Part shown: positions 15,639 through 23,796 of the stretch, piece after piece
How the letters are laid out: the number at the start of each line of letters is the position of its first letter
Numbering within the stretch: the stretch's first letter is position 1
Assembly (NCBI GenBank): GCA_902491765.1
Contig: CABUIY010000014.1
Coordinates: 1 to 53,792 of the forward strand
Reading direction: 5' to 3'
Source of the DNA: an uncultured Collinsella sp.
GTDB taxonomy: Bacteria > Actinomycetota > Coriobacteriia > Coriobacteriales > Coriobacteriaceae
Length of the DNA stretch: 53,792 bases
The notes under the pieces: generated by a model
What the model was told of the DNA's origin: nothing
Database searches by the model: none
The model's input: the letters and a program-made list of their open reading frames with translations, nothing else
Program-made: the position numbers and the translations under genes

Positions 15639-15728
15639 GGTCGTTCCTTTCTATTCGCCGCGGGCCGTCCCCGCGATGATTGGACGAATGCTGGTGAATT
15701 GCGTGCGGTGCCGCGTCGGCCGGAAAAG

Positions 15729-16238
15729 CTAGTTCTCGGCTTGCTCAACCCGCACCTTGACACGTGTCGGATTGCCGTGGCTGTCGAGGGTCTTGGCATC
15801 GAGTGCCTGGATCTCGATGTACGCCTCGCCTTCTTTGATGTCGCCGGCGGGGCACGTTTCGATTGTCTTGCCGGTCTCGACCACACCGGATTCGTACATG
15901 GTCTCGTCGTTTTGGATGACGCGGAATCGCTGGGGAAATTTATTGTCTTGGACGTTTTGCACGTTGACGCGCAGCTTGCCGTCCTCCTGCAGCTGAGCGA
16001 CCGGTGCGACCGAAATCGTCATCATGTTGTCGCGGACGATGGCGTCGAGCTCATCTTGGATTTCCTGACGCGTTTTGCCCTCGGCCGTCGTAACCGAAGC
16101 GCCCGCCTCGGGTACGGGCTGCGACTGCCAAGCGTATAGTCCTACGGCGACAAGGGCACAGACGATGGCCAAGCAGGCAACGATGAGCTTCTTGCGACGA
16201 CCCAGGCCTGCAAAGTGGGGTGGCTTCTTCGCGCTCAT
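15729..16238 (-). CDS. single-pass membrane protein with extracytoplasmic beta domain
   Basis: A 169-residue protein. The ATG at 16238 overlaps the stop of the upstream gene (ATGA), which sets the start despite a much longer open frame. A basic cytoplasmic stretch (GRRKKL) precedes one membrane helix (about 19-38, IVACLAIVCALVAVGLYAW). About 130 extracytoplasmic residues follow, with RQEIQDELDAIVRDNMM and a beta-rich end. No enzyme motif is visible. Co-transcribed with the exported proteins downstream, it may anchor or assist them. Family not recognised. Confidence 0.6.
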   Translation of the reverse strand: MSAKKPPHFAGLGRRKKLIVACLAIVCALVAVGLYAWQSQPVPEAGASVTTAEGKTRQEIQDELDAIVRDNMMTISVAPVAQLQEDGKLRVNVQNVQDNKFPQRFRVIQNDETMYESGVVETGKTIETCPAGDIKEGEAYIEIQALDAKTLDSHGNPTRVKVRVEQAEN

Positions 16239-16531
16239 GCGGCATCCTTGGCGGTATAGATGCGCGCAAAGGTGGACGGGTTCGCTCCAAAGAGCATGTG
16301 AAGCATCAGGCGGCGTGAGTAGACAAGCTCGTCGAAGTCGGGAGGGAGCTCGATGTCGTGGATATGCGCGATGCGGTGGGCGAGCGCCGAGAACGACTCG
16401 GGGTCGCAGATCACATCGGTGGTAACGTGGTAGACCGTCGTATCGGGGAATGCCTCTTCGTCGAAAGGCAGGAGATGGGGATCGTCGTCGACTTCGATGG
16501 CGATGCCGTACTGGGGCCAGTAATATGCCAT
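16235..16531 (-). CDS. small cytoplasmic protein of unknown function
   Basis: A 98-residue protein with a good GGGAGG upstream of its ATG. It is acidic, with no signal peptide or membrane segment, and has an N-terminal YYWPQYGIAIEVDDDP and a C-terminal helical half. This opening (aromatic strand, then an acidic turn) vaguely recalls small nuclease- or endonuclease-like folds, but no catalytic pattern can be fixed. It is the first gene of the five-gene minus-strand cluster and is coupled to the membrane protein by an ATGA overlap. Confidence 0.55.
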   Translation of the reverse strand: MAYYWPQYGIAIEVDDDPHLLPFDEEAFPDTTVYHVTTDVICDPESFSALAHRIAHIHDIELPPDFDELVYSRRLMLHMLFGANPSTFARIYTAKDAA

Positions 16532-16553
16532 GGGAACCTCCCTGCTTCTGGGG

Positions 16554-16640
16554 CCAAAACTTCTGTCGGTTTTGGCTGTCGATGCCGACGGTATCAGCCA
16601 CTACTTGACCAATTGCTGACCAAATGCTTGACGGATTGGT
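16554..16640. promoter_or_regulatory. control region between exported-protein cluster and lactate dehydrogenase operon
   Basis: This 346-base divergent gap (16532-16877) has no gene. It contains a hairpin, CCAAAAC (16554-16560) with GTTTTGG (16569-16575). Next are three imperfect direct repeats: TGACCAA at 16606 and 16617 and TGACGGA at 16629, one helical turn (11-12 bases) apart. Such phased repeats are typical of a regulator binding one face of DNA. A TAACAT near 16832 could be the -10 of the dehydrogenase operon. Confidence 0.4.
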
Positions 16641-16877
16641 GTCTCCGCAGGTAAAAGGCGGCAAAAAATACTCCAACTTTTTTCGAGCGACAATCGCGCG
16701 GTCGGCGACGGCGGGGCCATATGTGTCAAAAGCATCGTTTGCCGAGGAAATCAAGCCGCTCGCCGAATTGCACGAACGTAAAAATCGCCAATTATGGAGA
16801 CGGTCTCGAACACGTCGACGAAACGATGCGGTAACATCTCCCTGCAAACACTGTAGTTAGCTAAAGGGGGAGTTCGC

Positions 16878-18479
16878 GTGTCTGCAACCATCAAACCCTT
16901 CACCGACGAGTTCGAAGAGTATGGTCGCGATGAGTCTCGCGCATCGGGCGAGGCCTCGAGCATCTCGTTTCCGACAACGGAAGACGAGGTCCGTGCCATT
17001 TTGGAAAAGCTCCATGCCGAGCGTGCCCCGGTAACGGTTCAGGGCGCCCGAACCGGCCTTGCCGCCGGTGCCGTGCCCCACGGCGGGCATATCCTCAATA
17101 CTTCCCGTATGAATCGCTACTTGGGCCTTCGCCGCGATGAACAAGGCCAATTTCTGCTGCGCGTGGAGCCGGGCGTTGTGCTCTCGGAGCTGCGCAAGCA
17201 GCTGAGCAAGAAGGTGCTGCCGACTGCTGGTTGGGACCAGGCATCGCTTAAGGCCTACGAGGAGTTCCAAGAGGCCCCCGAGCAGTTCTTTCCCACCGAT
17301 CCCACCGAGACGTCTGCCTGTCTGGGCGGCATGGCGGCATGTAACGCCTCTGGTGCCCGCAGCTACGCCTACGGTCCCATGCGCCCACATATCACGGGAC
17401 TCCACGTCGCACTGGCTGATGGCGATTTGCTTGAGCTTCAGCGCGGCGAGGCTTTTGCCCAGGGCCGCCACCTGTCGCTCGTGACGGCAGCGGGCCGTAC
17501 GCTCGAGCTCGATCTTCCCGGCTATACCATGCCCAAGACAAAAAATGCTTCGGGCTATTTCGTTGCTGACGATATGGATGCCATCGATCTGTTTATCGGT
17601 GCGTGTGGCACAATCGGCGTCATCACCGAACTCGAGATTGCCCTGCAGGTGGCACCCGCGGTCGTTTGGGGCGTGAGCTGCTTCTTCGACAGCGAAGACA
17701 AGGCCGTGTCCTTCACCGATTCTGTGCGTCCCGTCCTGTCCCATGCGGCTGCCATCGAGTACTTCGATGCTGGCGCCCTGGATATTCTACGTCCCCAGCG
17801 CGAGCAGTCGACGGCGTTTGCCTCGCTGCCTGCGCTCGACAAAGACGCCAAGGTCTGTGTCTACGTGGAGCTCGACTGCGACGACGAAGTTCAGGCGACT
17901 GAGGAGCTGTATCACTTGGGGTGGGTACTAGAACTTGCGGGCGGCAGCGACGATGCGACATGGGTCGCGCGCACCGAGGTCGATCGCGAGTGCCAGCGGT
18001 TCTTCCGCCACGCGGTGCCCGAGAGCGTCAACATGCTTATCGACGAGCGCCGCCGCATGGATCCCACCATCACCAAGCTGGGCTCGGACATGTCGGTGCC
18101 CAACGCACGCTTGGGCGATGTCATCGGCCTTTATCGCCGCACGTTGGCCGAAAGTGGGCTTGAATCTGCCGCCTGGGGGCACATCGGTAACAACCATCTG
18201 CATGTGAACATTCTGCCGCGCGATGCGCAGGATTATCGCCGCGGCGGAGAACTCTTTGCCCAGTGGGCTTCTGAGGTCACGGCCATGGGCGGTGCCGTTT
18301 CTGCCGAGCACGGCGTCGGCAAGATCAAGGCGGGCTTCTTGGAGACGATGTACGGTCACGAGGCCATGGTCGAGTCGGCGCGGCTCAAGCTCCAGCTCGA
18401 TCCTGCCGGGCAGCTGGGTCGCGGTAACCTGTTTTCGGAGAAGCTCTTGGATGAGCTCGTCCAGAAAGGGGGCGCGTGA
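16878..18479 (+). CDS. FAD-linked D-lactate/glycolate dehydrogenase (GlcD/LctD type)
   Basis: A 533-residue flavoprotein with a GTG start behind AAAGGGGGAG. The N-terminal PCMH-type FAD domain spans about 30-250 (VTVQGARTGLAAGAVPHGG, LRVEPGVVLSELR, then ACLGGMAACNASGARSYAYG). The FAD-oxidase C-terminal domain ends with the family signature SAEHGVGKIK near residue 480. Members oxidise D-2-hydroxy acids such as lactate or glycolate. It overlaps etfB by four bases and is followed by etfA, matching the dehydrogenase-Etf complexes that pass lactate electrons to NAD with ferredoxin as co-donor. Substrate (lactate against glycolate or another 2-hydroxy acid) is inferred from context. Confidence 0.85.
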   Translation: MSATIKPFTDEFEEYGRDESRASGEASSISFPTTEDEVRAILEKLHAERAPVTVQGARTGLAAGAVPHGGHILNTSRMNRYLGLRRDEQGQFLLRVEPGVVLSELRKQLSKKVLPTAGWDQASLKAYEEFQEAPEQFFPTDPTETSACLGGMAACNASGARSYAYGPMRPHITGLHVALADGDLLELQRGEAFAQGRHLSLVTAAGRTLELDLPGYTMPKTKNASGYFVADDMDAIDLFIGACGTIGVITELEIALQVAPAVVWGVSCFFDSEDKAVSFTDSVRPVLSHAAAIEYFDAGALDILRPQREQSTAFASLPALDKDAKVCVYVELDCDDEVQATEELYHLGWVLELAGGSDDATWVARTEVDRECQRFFRHAVPESVNMLIDERRRMDPTITKLGSDMSVPNARLGDVIGLYRRTLAESGLESAAWGHIGNNHLHVNILPRDAQDYRRGGELFAQWASEVTAMGGAVSAEHGVGKIKAGFLETMYGHEAMVESARLKLQLDPAGQLGRGNLFSEKLLDELVQKGGA

Positions 18480-19297
18480 AGATGAACGATTTCCATATGG
18501 TGGTGTGCGTCAAGGCCGTGCCGGGCAGCACCGAGGTCAAGATGGACCCCAAGACCAATACCATCGTGCGCGATGGCAAGCAGACGGTCATTAATCCCTT
18601 TGATGCTAGCGCTTTGGAATGCGCGCTGGCGCTGAAGGACGACTTTATCGGCTTTGGCATGGATGTGCGCGTGACGGTGGTGTCGATGGGCATCCCCGCG
18701 ACCGAATCGCTGCTGCGCGACTGTATCGCCCGCGGTGCCGACGACGCGCTGCTGCTGACCGACCGAGCCTTTGCGGGCGCCGATACCCTAGCCACCACCT
18801 ATGCCCTCAAATGCGGTATCGAGGCGCTCGACGAGGACTTCGACCTGCTCATCTGCGGCAAGATGGCGGTGGACGGCGATACGGCCCAGATTGGTCCCGA
18901 GCTTGCCGGTGCCTTTGAGATTCCCTGCGTGACCGACGTGAGCTGCGTGCAGAGCGCGGGCTTTACGACATGTGGCTCGCTGGCGCTCGTCCACGGATGC
19001 GATGCCGGCGAGGAGACAGTGTACCTGGAGATGCCGTGTGCGATGACGACTGCCAAGGAGATTGGCCAGTTGCGTATGCCGAGTATTGCCGGTATTCGCG
19101 CGGCAGAGGAGGCGGACGTGCGCGTGGTCAGTGCCGCCGACGTGAACGCCGACCCCGCGCGTTGCGGCCTTGCCGGGTCGCCGACACAGGTCGTGCGCTC
19201 GTTTGTGCCCGACCGTGACCAAACGTGCGAGACCGTTGAGGGGACGGCGTCCGAGCAGGCGGCAAAGCTTGCCAAGATTATCGAGGGGATGGCATAG
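18476..19297 (+). CDS. etfB: electron transfer flavoprotein beta subunit
   Basis: A 273-residue EtfB. The GTG overlaps the upstream stop (GTGA); an ATG two codons later is possible. Family hallmarks are the N-terminal VVCVKAVPGSTEVKMD, the NPFDASALECALALKD block, and the middle ICGKMAVDGDTAQIGPELA. It forms a heterodimer with the following EtfA and accepts electrons from the upstream flavin dehydrogenase. Being locked between the dehydrogenase and a ferredoxin-fused EtfA supports a dedicated, possibly electron-confurcating complex rather than a fatty-acid Etf; no acyl-CoA dehydrogenase is nearby. Confidence 0.92.
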   Translation: MKMNDFHMVVCVKAVPGSTEVKMDPKTNTIVRDGKQTVINPFDASALECALALKDDFIGFGMDVRVTVVSMGIPATESLLRDCIARGADDALLLTDRAFAGADTLATTYALKCGIEALDEDFDLLICGKMAVDGDTAQIGPELAGAFEIPCVTDVSCVQSAGFTTCGSLALVHGCDAGEETVYLEMPCAMTTAKEIGQLRMPSIAGIRAAEEADVRVVSAADVNADPARCGLAGSPTQVVRSFVPDRDQTCETVEGTASEQAAKLAKIIEGMA

Positions 19298-20503
19298 ATG
19301 AGCGGACTGATTATCGATAGCGAAGCCTGTATCGGCTGCGGTCGCTGCGTTCGCGCCTGTGCCTCGGGCGGCATCGTAGTGGAAGGCGAGCGACCCAGCC
19401 GATGCGCCCGCGTAACCGACGGCTGCATCCTATGCGGTGGGTGCGTCGACGCCTGCCCTGTCAACGCTATCTCGATCGAGCGTGACGAGGCTGCTGGTGC
19501 GGTGGACCTCGATGCATATCGAGACATTTGGGTATTCGCGCAGACCGACGAGCGCGATACGGTGGCTCTCGTTGCCTATGAGCTTATGGGCAAGGGCCGC
19601 GAGCTTGCCGATGCTCGCGGCTGCCGTCTGGTGGCACTGGTCGGTATGGGCCCCGAGGGTTCTCTCGGTGACCTGGAGCATCTGGTTTGCGCGGGCGCCG
19701 ACGAAGTCCTGGCCTGTCGCGACGAGCGCCTGCGCCAAAACGATGCGGAGGTCTACGCCCGCTTGATCTGCGATTTGGTAGCCGAACGCAAACCCGAGGC
19801 CATTCTATACGGCGCGACCGCTTTTGGTCGAGAACTTGCACCCGGCGTTGCCGTGCGTTTGCAGACGGGCCTTACGGCTGACTGCACCGTGCTTTCGATG
19901 GATGCGGAGACGGGACTGCTGCAGCAGACGCGTCCGGCGTTTGGCGGCAACCTGATGGCCACCATCGTCTGCCCCAATCATCGTCCCCAGATGGCAACGG
20001 TTCGTCCCGGCATCTTTAAGGCGCCCGACTTTGACTACGGCCGCTCCGGCACGATCACCCAGATATCGCTTGCGGATGATGCTAAGGCTCGTGTCGAGAT
20101 CTCGATTCCCGCCGAGGAGTGGGGGCAGCAGGCCTCGATCGCCGATGCCGAGCGCTTGGTTGTGGTGGGCCGCGGCATTGGCTCCAAGAAGAATCTGCCC
20201 CTGATGCGAAGGCTCGCCGAGGCTCTGGGAGCCGAGCTTGGCTGCACGCGACCTGTCGTGGAGGCCGGCTGGTTGGAGTATCGCCATCAGATTGGCCAGA
20301 CCGGCGTATCGGTTTCGCCCAAGCTTCTCGTGAGTATCGGTGTTTCGGGCGCCATCCAGCATCTTGCCGGCATCGGTGGGGCGGAGTGCATTATCGCCAT
20401 CAACGAGGACCCGGATGCCCCCATTTTTGGTGCTGCCCAGTACAAGGTTGTTGGGGACGCCGTCGAGGTCGTCGAGGAGCTGCTGGCCCAGCTTGAGCGC
20501 TAG
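19298..20503 (+). CDS. etfA: electron transfer flavoprotein alpha subunit with N-terminal 2[4Fe-4S] ferredoxin domain
   Basis: A 401-residue protein whose ATG directly follows the etfB stop. The first 60 residues are a two-cluster ferredoxin: C11-x2-C14-x2-C17-x3-C21 and C43-x2-C46-x2-C49-x3-C53 followed by P. EtfA proper follows, with the C-terminal FAD-binding part showing VVGRGIGSKKNL, RPVVEAGWLEYRHQIGQTG and YKVVGDAVEVVEELL. Iron-sulfur-extended EtfA subunits occur in bifurcating Etf complexes such as the lactate dehydrogenase of acetogens. The fusion suggests direct ferredoxin exchange. The stop overlaps the convergent HD gene stop within a CTAG. Confidence 0.93.
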   Translation: MSGLIIDSEACIGCGRCVRACASGGIVVEGERPSRCARVTDGCILCGGCVDACPVNAISIERDEAAGAVDLDAYRDIWVFAQTDERDTVALVAYELMGKGRELADARGCRLVALVGMGPEGSLGDLEHLVCAGADEVLACRDERLRQNDAEVYARLICDLVAERKPEAILYGATAFGRELAPGVAVRLQTGLTADCTVLSMDAETGLLQQTRPAFGGNLMATIVCPNHRPQMATVRPGIFKAPDFDYGRSGTITQISLADDAKARVEISIPAEEWGQQASIADAERLVVVGRGIGSKKNLPLMRRLAEALGAELGCTRPVVEAGWLEYRHQIGQTGVSVSPKLLVSIGVSGAIQHLAGIGGAECIIAINEDPDAPIFGAAQYKVVGDAVEVVEELLAQLER

Positions 20504-21312
20504 GCGCGCGCCAGCCAGTCGCGCATCTCGTCCTTTAGGCACTCCCAGGTCGCTTGCGTGGTGGGATTGGTAAAGGGGCGTGTAATGCCAAAGGGTGCGT
20601 CGAGCAGGCGGTAGATATCGCCCTGTTCGCGCGCCAGCGCGCGGCTTGCTGGATAGACGAGCTCAAACATAAAGCAGATGAGCCCCACCAGGTAGTCCGC
20701 CGGCTCGTTGCGCTCGTCGCGCGCGACGCACCGATGCTCGTCAAAGGCGGCAAGCGTCGGTACCGAAAAGCGACTTGCTAGAAACGCGTCCTCATCCACT
20801 TTAAGGATGGTGTCGACGGTGCTGTCGGCGATGGTGCGCATAATGTCGATCTTGTCACCATCGCGCACGATATCGCAGAAGCACCGTGTACGCTCGTCGA
20901 GTTGTGCCGGCAGGCGAAAGTCGCTGTGATAGGCGATGCTCGCTCGGATGAGCTCGTCATGCGCACCGGTTTCGATAAAGTCACGGATGTTTGTCGTGGC
21001 GGGTGCATCGGCGGGATTCTCGCCAAAGAGGACCTCGATGCCCAGCGCCGCATGGCTCATGCTCTCGGCGTCCTTAAAGGTGTCCCAGCGTCGCAGCTGC
21101 TCAAAGCGGCCCATATCGTGTAGCAGGCCGCAAAGCCATGCCAGGTCAATATCTTCTGACGACCAGCCCTGCTCGCGCGCTACGGCATCGCATGCCTCGG
21201 CCACGTGGTACGTATGCTCGATTTTGAGCGCGATGCGTGGGTTGGTGGCGTCGTAGGCATCGGTGTAGCTTTTGAAGGCCGCGCGCGCCCGGTCTCGATC
21301 GATAGCTGTCAT
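20500..21312 (-). CDS. HD-domain phosphohydrolase
   Basis: A 270-residue metal-dependent phosphohydrolase of the HD superfamily. The metal ligands can be read as H(31)-type in IEHTYHVAEAC, then HD in LCGLLHDMGRFEQ (about residues 67-68), a conserved H in the ASIAYHSDF region, and D in DIVRDGDKIDI. The ATG has AGGAAG upstream. Such single-domain proteins cleave nucleotides or phosphate esters, and the substrate cannot be told from sequence. It is convergent with etfA, the stops overlapping by three bases, and has its own 5' region facing azlC. Confidence 0.85.
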   Translation of the reverse strand: MTAIDRDRARAAFKSYTDAYDATNPRIALKIEHTYHVAEACDAVAREQGWSSEDIDLAWLCGLLHDMGRFEQLRRWDTFKDAESMSHAALGIEVLFGENPADAPATTNIRDFIETGAHDELIRASIAYHSDFRLPAQLDERTRCFCDIVRDGDKIDIMRTIADSTVDTILKVDEDAFLASRFSVPTLAAFDEHRCVARDERNEPADYLVGLICFMFELVYPASRALAREQGDIYRLLDAPFGITRPFTNPTTQATWECLKDEMRDWLARA

Positions 21313-21438
21313 AATGACTTCCTAAAAAGTTGTGTCTTTCGATCCGGTGGCAATTGTAGGTGAACTCGGTTGCTGTCGGATGATGATTCTGCCGTATCGC
21401 TACATGCGGCTCGGAGACCTTGTCAGGATGAGAAGCGT

Positions 21439-22131
21439 ATGGTGCTCAAAATCGTTAGAACCGTCTGGCCGGTGATGCTTACCTATGTTGCAATAGGCGC
21501 GCCGTGCGGAATGATCATGGGGCAGACGGGAATGGAGCCCTGGATGGTCTTTGCCCTGAGCAGCACGTTTGTGACGGGCAGCGGCCAGTTTATGATCTGC
21601 AATCTTTGGCTGGCGGGCGTACCGGCACCTTCGATTATCGCGAGCGTTGCCGCCATCTCCTCGCGTTTTGCGCTTTACTCGGCATCGATCGCGCCGCATC
21701 TGACGGGTGCCTCGAAGCGTCAGACGCTGGCTGTTGCCGCGACACTTACCGAGGAGGCATATGGCATCTCGCTTGCCAAGTTGGTTGAAGGGGAGGATTG
21801 GGGCCCGCGCGAGTCCTTTGTGCTCAACGTGATCCTCATCGCAACATGGGGCGTTTCGTGTACGATGGGCGCCATCGTCGGCGCCGTTGTCGATGTTCCC
21901 ACCGCCATTGCAGCCTTTGTCTGCACCTCGCTCTTTATCTGCCTGCTCTTTTCGCAGCGGCTGTCGCGCGGCAACGTTGTCGCGGCGGTTTCGGGCGCGG
22001 TGTCCGTCGCCGTATGCAAGTTCTTGGGCCTCACGAATATTGCCGTGCCGGCAAGCGTCGTGGCCGGCATTGCCATTGCGTTGGCGTGCGATGCTGTATT
22101 TGACGGAAGAGGTGCCCGCGATGCCCGTTAA
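21439..22131 (+). CDS. azlC: AzlC-family branched-chain amino-acid exporter, large subunit
   Basis: A 230-residue membrane protein. The ATG at 21439 (AGGAT and GAGAAG upstream) is preferred to a TTG 69 bases earlier because it gives the family's usual length. The AzlC signature region is clear: GAPCGMIMGQTGMEPW, SSTFVTGSGQFMICNLWLAG and SRFALYSASIAPHL, then the TLTEEAYGI block. With AzlD it forms an exporter for branched-chain amino acids or analogues. The next gene overlaps it by 11 bases. The window also holds the livJHMGF uptake system, so both directions of traffic are represented. Confidence 0.88.
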   Translation: MVLKIVRTVWPVMLTYVAIGAPCGMIMGQTGMEPWMVFALSSTFVTGSGQFMICNLWLAGVPAPSIIASVAAISSRFALYSASIAPHLTGASKRQTLAVAATLTEEAYGISLAKLVEGEDWGPRESFVLNVILIATWGVSCTMGAIVGAVVDVPTAIAAFVCTSLFICLLFSQRLSRGNVVAAVSGAVSVAVCKFLGLTNIAVPASVVAGIAIALACDAVFDGRGARDAR

Positions 22132-22444
22132 CGAGTTCTTGGTTCTGTGGCTGTCGTCGTGGGCTGCTATCGCGTTCTTTCGCATCGCGCCGGCGTTCGC
22201 CTTGCGCGGGCGGACCCTGTCGCCCCGCATTACCGAGGCCCTGGGCTATATCCCGCCCGCTGCCTTTGCCGCGCTGGTCGCCAACGACTTGGTGAGCCCC
22301 GGCGCGTTCGACGCGGGACTCTGGCCTGCCTTGGTTCCCTGGATTGCGGCCACCGGCGTCGTGGCGGTGGCAATCAAGACAAAGTCGATGTTGTGGTGCT
22401 GCGTTTCGGGCATCGTGTTCTATATCGTTTTGAGCCTCGTATAG
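22121..22444 (+). CDS. azlD: AzlD-family small subunit of amino-acid exporter
   Basis: A 107-residue membrane protein with an AGAGG site eight bases before its ATG. It has three to four hydrophobic segments, the IAFFRIAPAFALRGRTLSP block and LGYIPPAAFAALVANDL, as in AzlD. The 11-base overlap with azlC shows translational coupling. It would complete the two-component branched-chain amino-acid exporter. Confidence 0.85.
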   Translation: MPVNEFLVLWLSSWAAIAFFRIAPAFALRGRTLSPRITEALGYIPPAAFAALVANDLVSPGAFDAGLWPALVPWIAATGVVAVAIKTKSMLWCCVSGIVFYIVLSLV

Positions 22445-22585
22445 GAGCAGGACGCGTTATCGTCCCGGCCTAACGAATCGAATTTCTCACCGAGGCGGTC
22501 TGCTTCTTCTGGTACCATGGTCAAACTTTACTGTAGCAAAGCGTGACGTGGGCTTTTGTTCTGCGTCAGCGGAAATGGGGGTTTC

Positions 22586-23608
22586 ATGGCACAGGAAGCG
22601 ACCGCCAGCGAGCAAAAGAAATTCAAGGTACCGCGCATCCCGGGCGACATCATGATCTATCCGATGATCGTCGGCCTTTTGCTCAATACCTTCTGCCCGC
22701 AGGTCTTTGAGGTCGGCGGCTTCTTTACGGCTGCCTGCCGCGGCGGCTCCAACACCATCGTTGCCGCGATCTTGCTGTTCGTGGGCGCCGGCATCAGCTT
22801 TAAGTCCACGCCGGGCGCCATCAAGACCGGCATCGTCGTGCTGATTCCTAAGCTTGTAGTGGCAGCCGCGCTGGGTCTGGGCGTCGCGTACTTCTTTAAC
22901 GATAACTTCCTGGGCCTGAGCTCCGTGTCTATCATCGGCGGCATAACGTTTTGCAACATGGCGCTCTATACGGGCATCATGGGCGAGTTCGGCGATGAGT
23001 CCGAGCAGGGCGCTGTCGGTATCCTGTTCTTTACGGCCGGCCCCGCCGTCACGATGATCATCCTCGGTGTCTCGGGTCTCGCCAACATCCCCGTCGGCAC
23101 CATCATCGGATCCATCCTGCCGCTTGTTATCGGCATGGTCCTGGGCAACTTGTTCCCGTTTATCAAGAATCTGCTGGTCCCCGGCGCCAATCCCGCGATC
23201 GCCGTTATCGGCTTTCAGCTCGGTGCGTCCATGAGCCTTTCGAGCTTTATCACCGGCGGTATTTCGGGCATCCTGCTGGGCCTCATCACGCTCTTTATCG
23301 TCGGTCCCATTACCTTTGCGTTCGAGCGCCTGTGCGGTGGTAACGGCAAGGCGGCCGTTGCCTGCTCCACTATCGCCGGCACGGCTATGACCACGCCGGT
23401 CGCCCTCGCCGAGGTCGCCCCGCGCTATGCCGAGCTTGCGCCCACTGCGTATGCGCAGATCGCCACTGCCGTCATCATCACGGCAATCATGGCTCCGATT
23501 CTGACCGGCTGGGTCGATAAGAAGTTCTGCCACGGCAAAGAGGATCTGTCGCCTGCCGGTGTCGAGGCCATCGAGGAGGCCGTCGCGACCGACATCGATG
23601 GCGAGTAA
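22586..23608 (+). CDS. kdgT: 2-keto-3-deoxygluconate permease family transporter
   Basis: A protein of about 340 residues with roughly ten membrane segments, starting at the ATG behind GGGGG. After a charged N-terminus, KVPRIPGDIMIYPMIVGLLL opens the first span. GAGISFKSTPGAIKTGIVVL, SIIGGITFCNMALYTGIMGE and AGTAMTTPVALAEV are characteristic of KdgT-type proton symporters for 2-keto-3-deoxygluconate, a product of uronic acid and pectin breakdown. No uronate catabolic enzymes are adjacent, so the true substrate may be another sugar acid. A terminator hairpin follows. Confidence 0.85.
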   Translation: MAQEATASEQKKFKVPRIPGDIMIYPMIVGLLLNTFCPQVFEVGGFFTAACRGGSNTIVAAILLFVGAGISFKSTPGAIKTGIVVLIPKLVVAAALGLGVAYFFNDNFLGLSSVSIIGGITFCNMALYTGIMGEFGDESEQGAVGILFFTAGPAVTMIILGVSGLANIPVGTIIGSILPLVIGMVLGNLFPFIKNLLVPGANPAIAVIGFQLGASMSLSSFITGGISGILLGLITLFIVGPITFAFERLCGGNGKAAVACSTIAGTAMTTPVALAEVAPRYAELAPTAYAQIATAVIITAIMAPILTGWVDKKFCHGKEDLSPAGVEAIEEAVATDIDGE

Positions 23609-23653
23609 TCGTCGACGCGAGTCAATCAAGCCGGCGTGCAATTCGCGCCGTTT

Positions 23654-23697
23654 GAGCGCCCGAACGAAAGCTGTCTTGCAGTGACGTTCGGGCGCTC
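23654..23697 (+). terminator. hairpin terminator after kdgT
   Basis: GAGCGCCCGAACG (23654-23666) pairs perfectly with CGTTCGGGCGCTC (23685-23697) around an 18-base loop. The tail is only modestly T-rich. A TATTAT at 23701-23706 immediately after could be the -10 of the next gene. Confidence 0.6.
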
Positions 23698-23796
23698 TGC
23701 TATTATTCCCCTTACCCCTGCGGAGTAAGGGGCGTTTATTGCCCAGACACGAATCGGGCGATTCTGAGCACTTGGATATTGAGGGGATGGCGTCTA

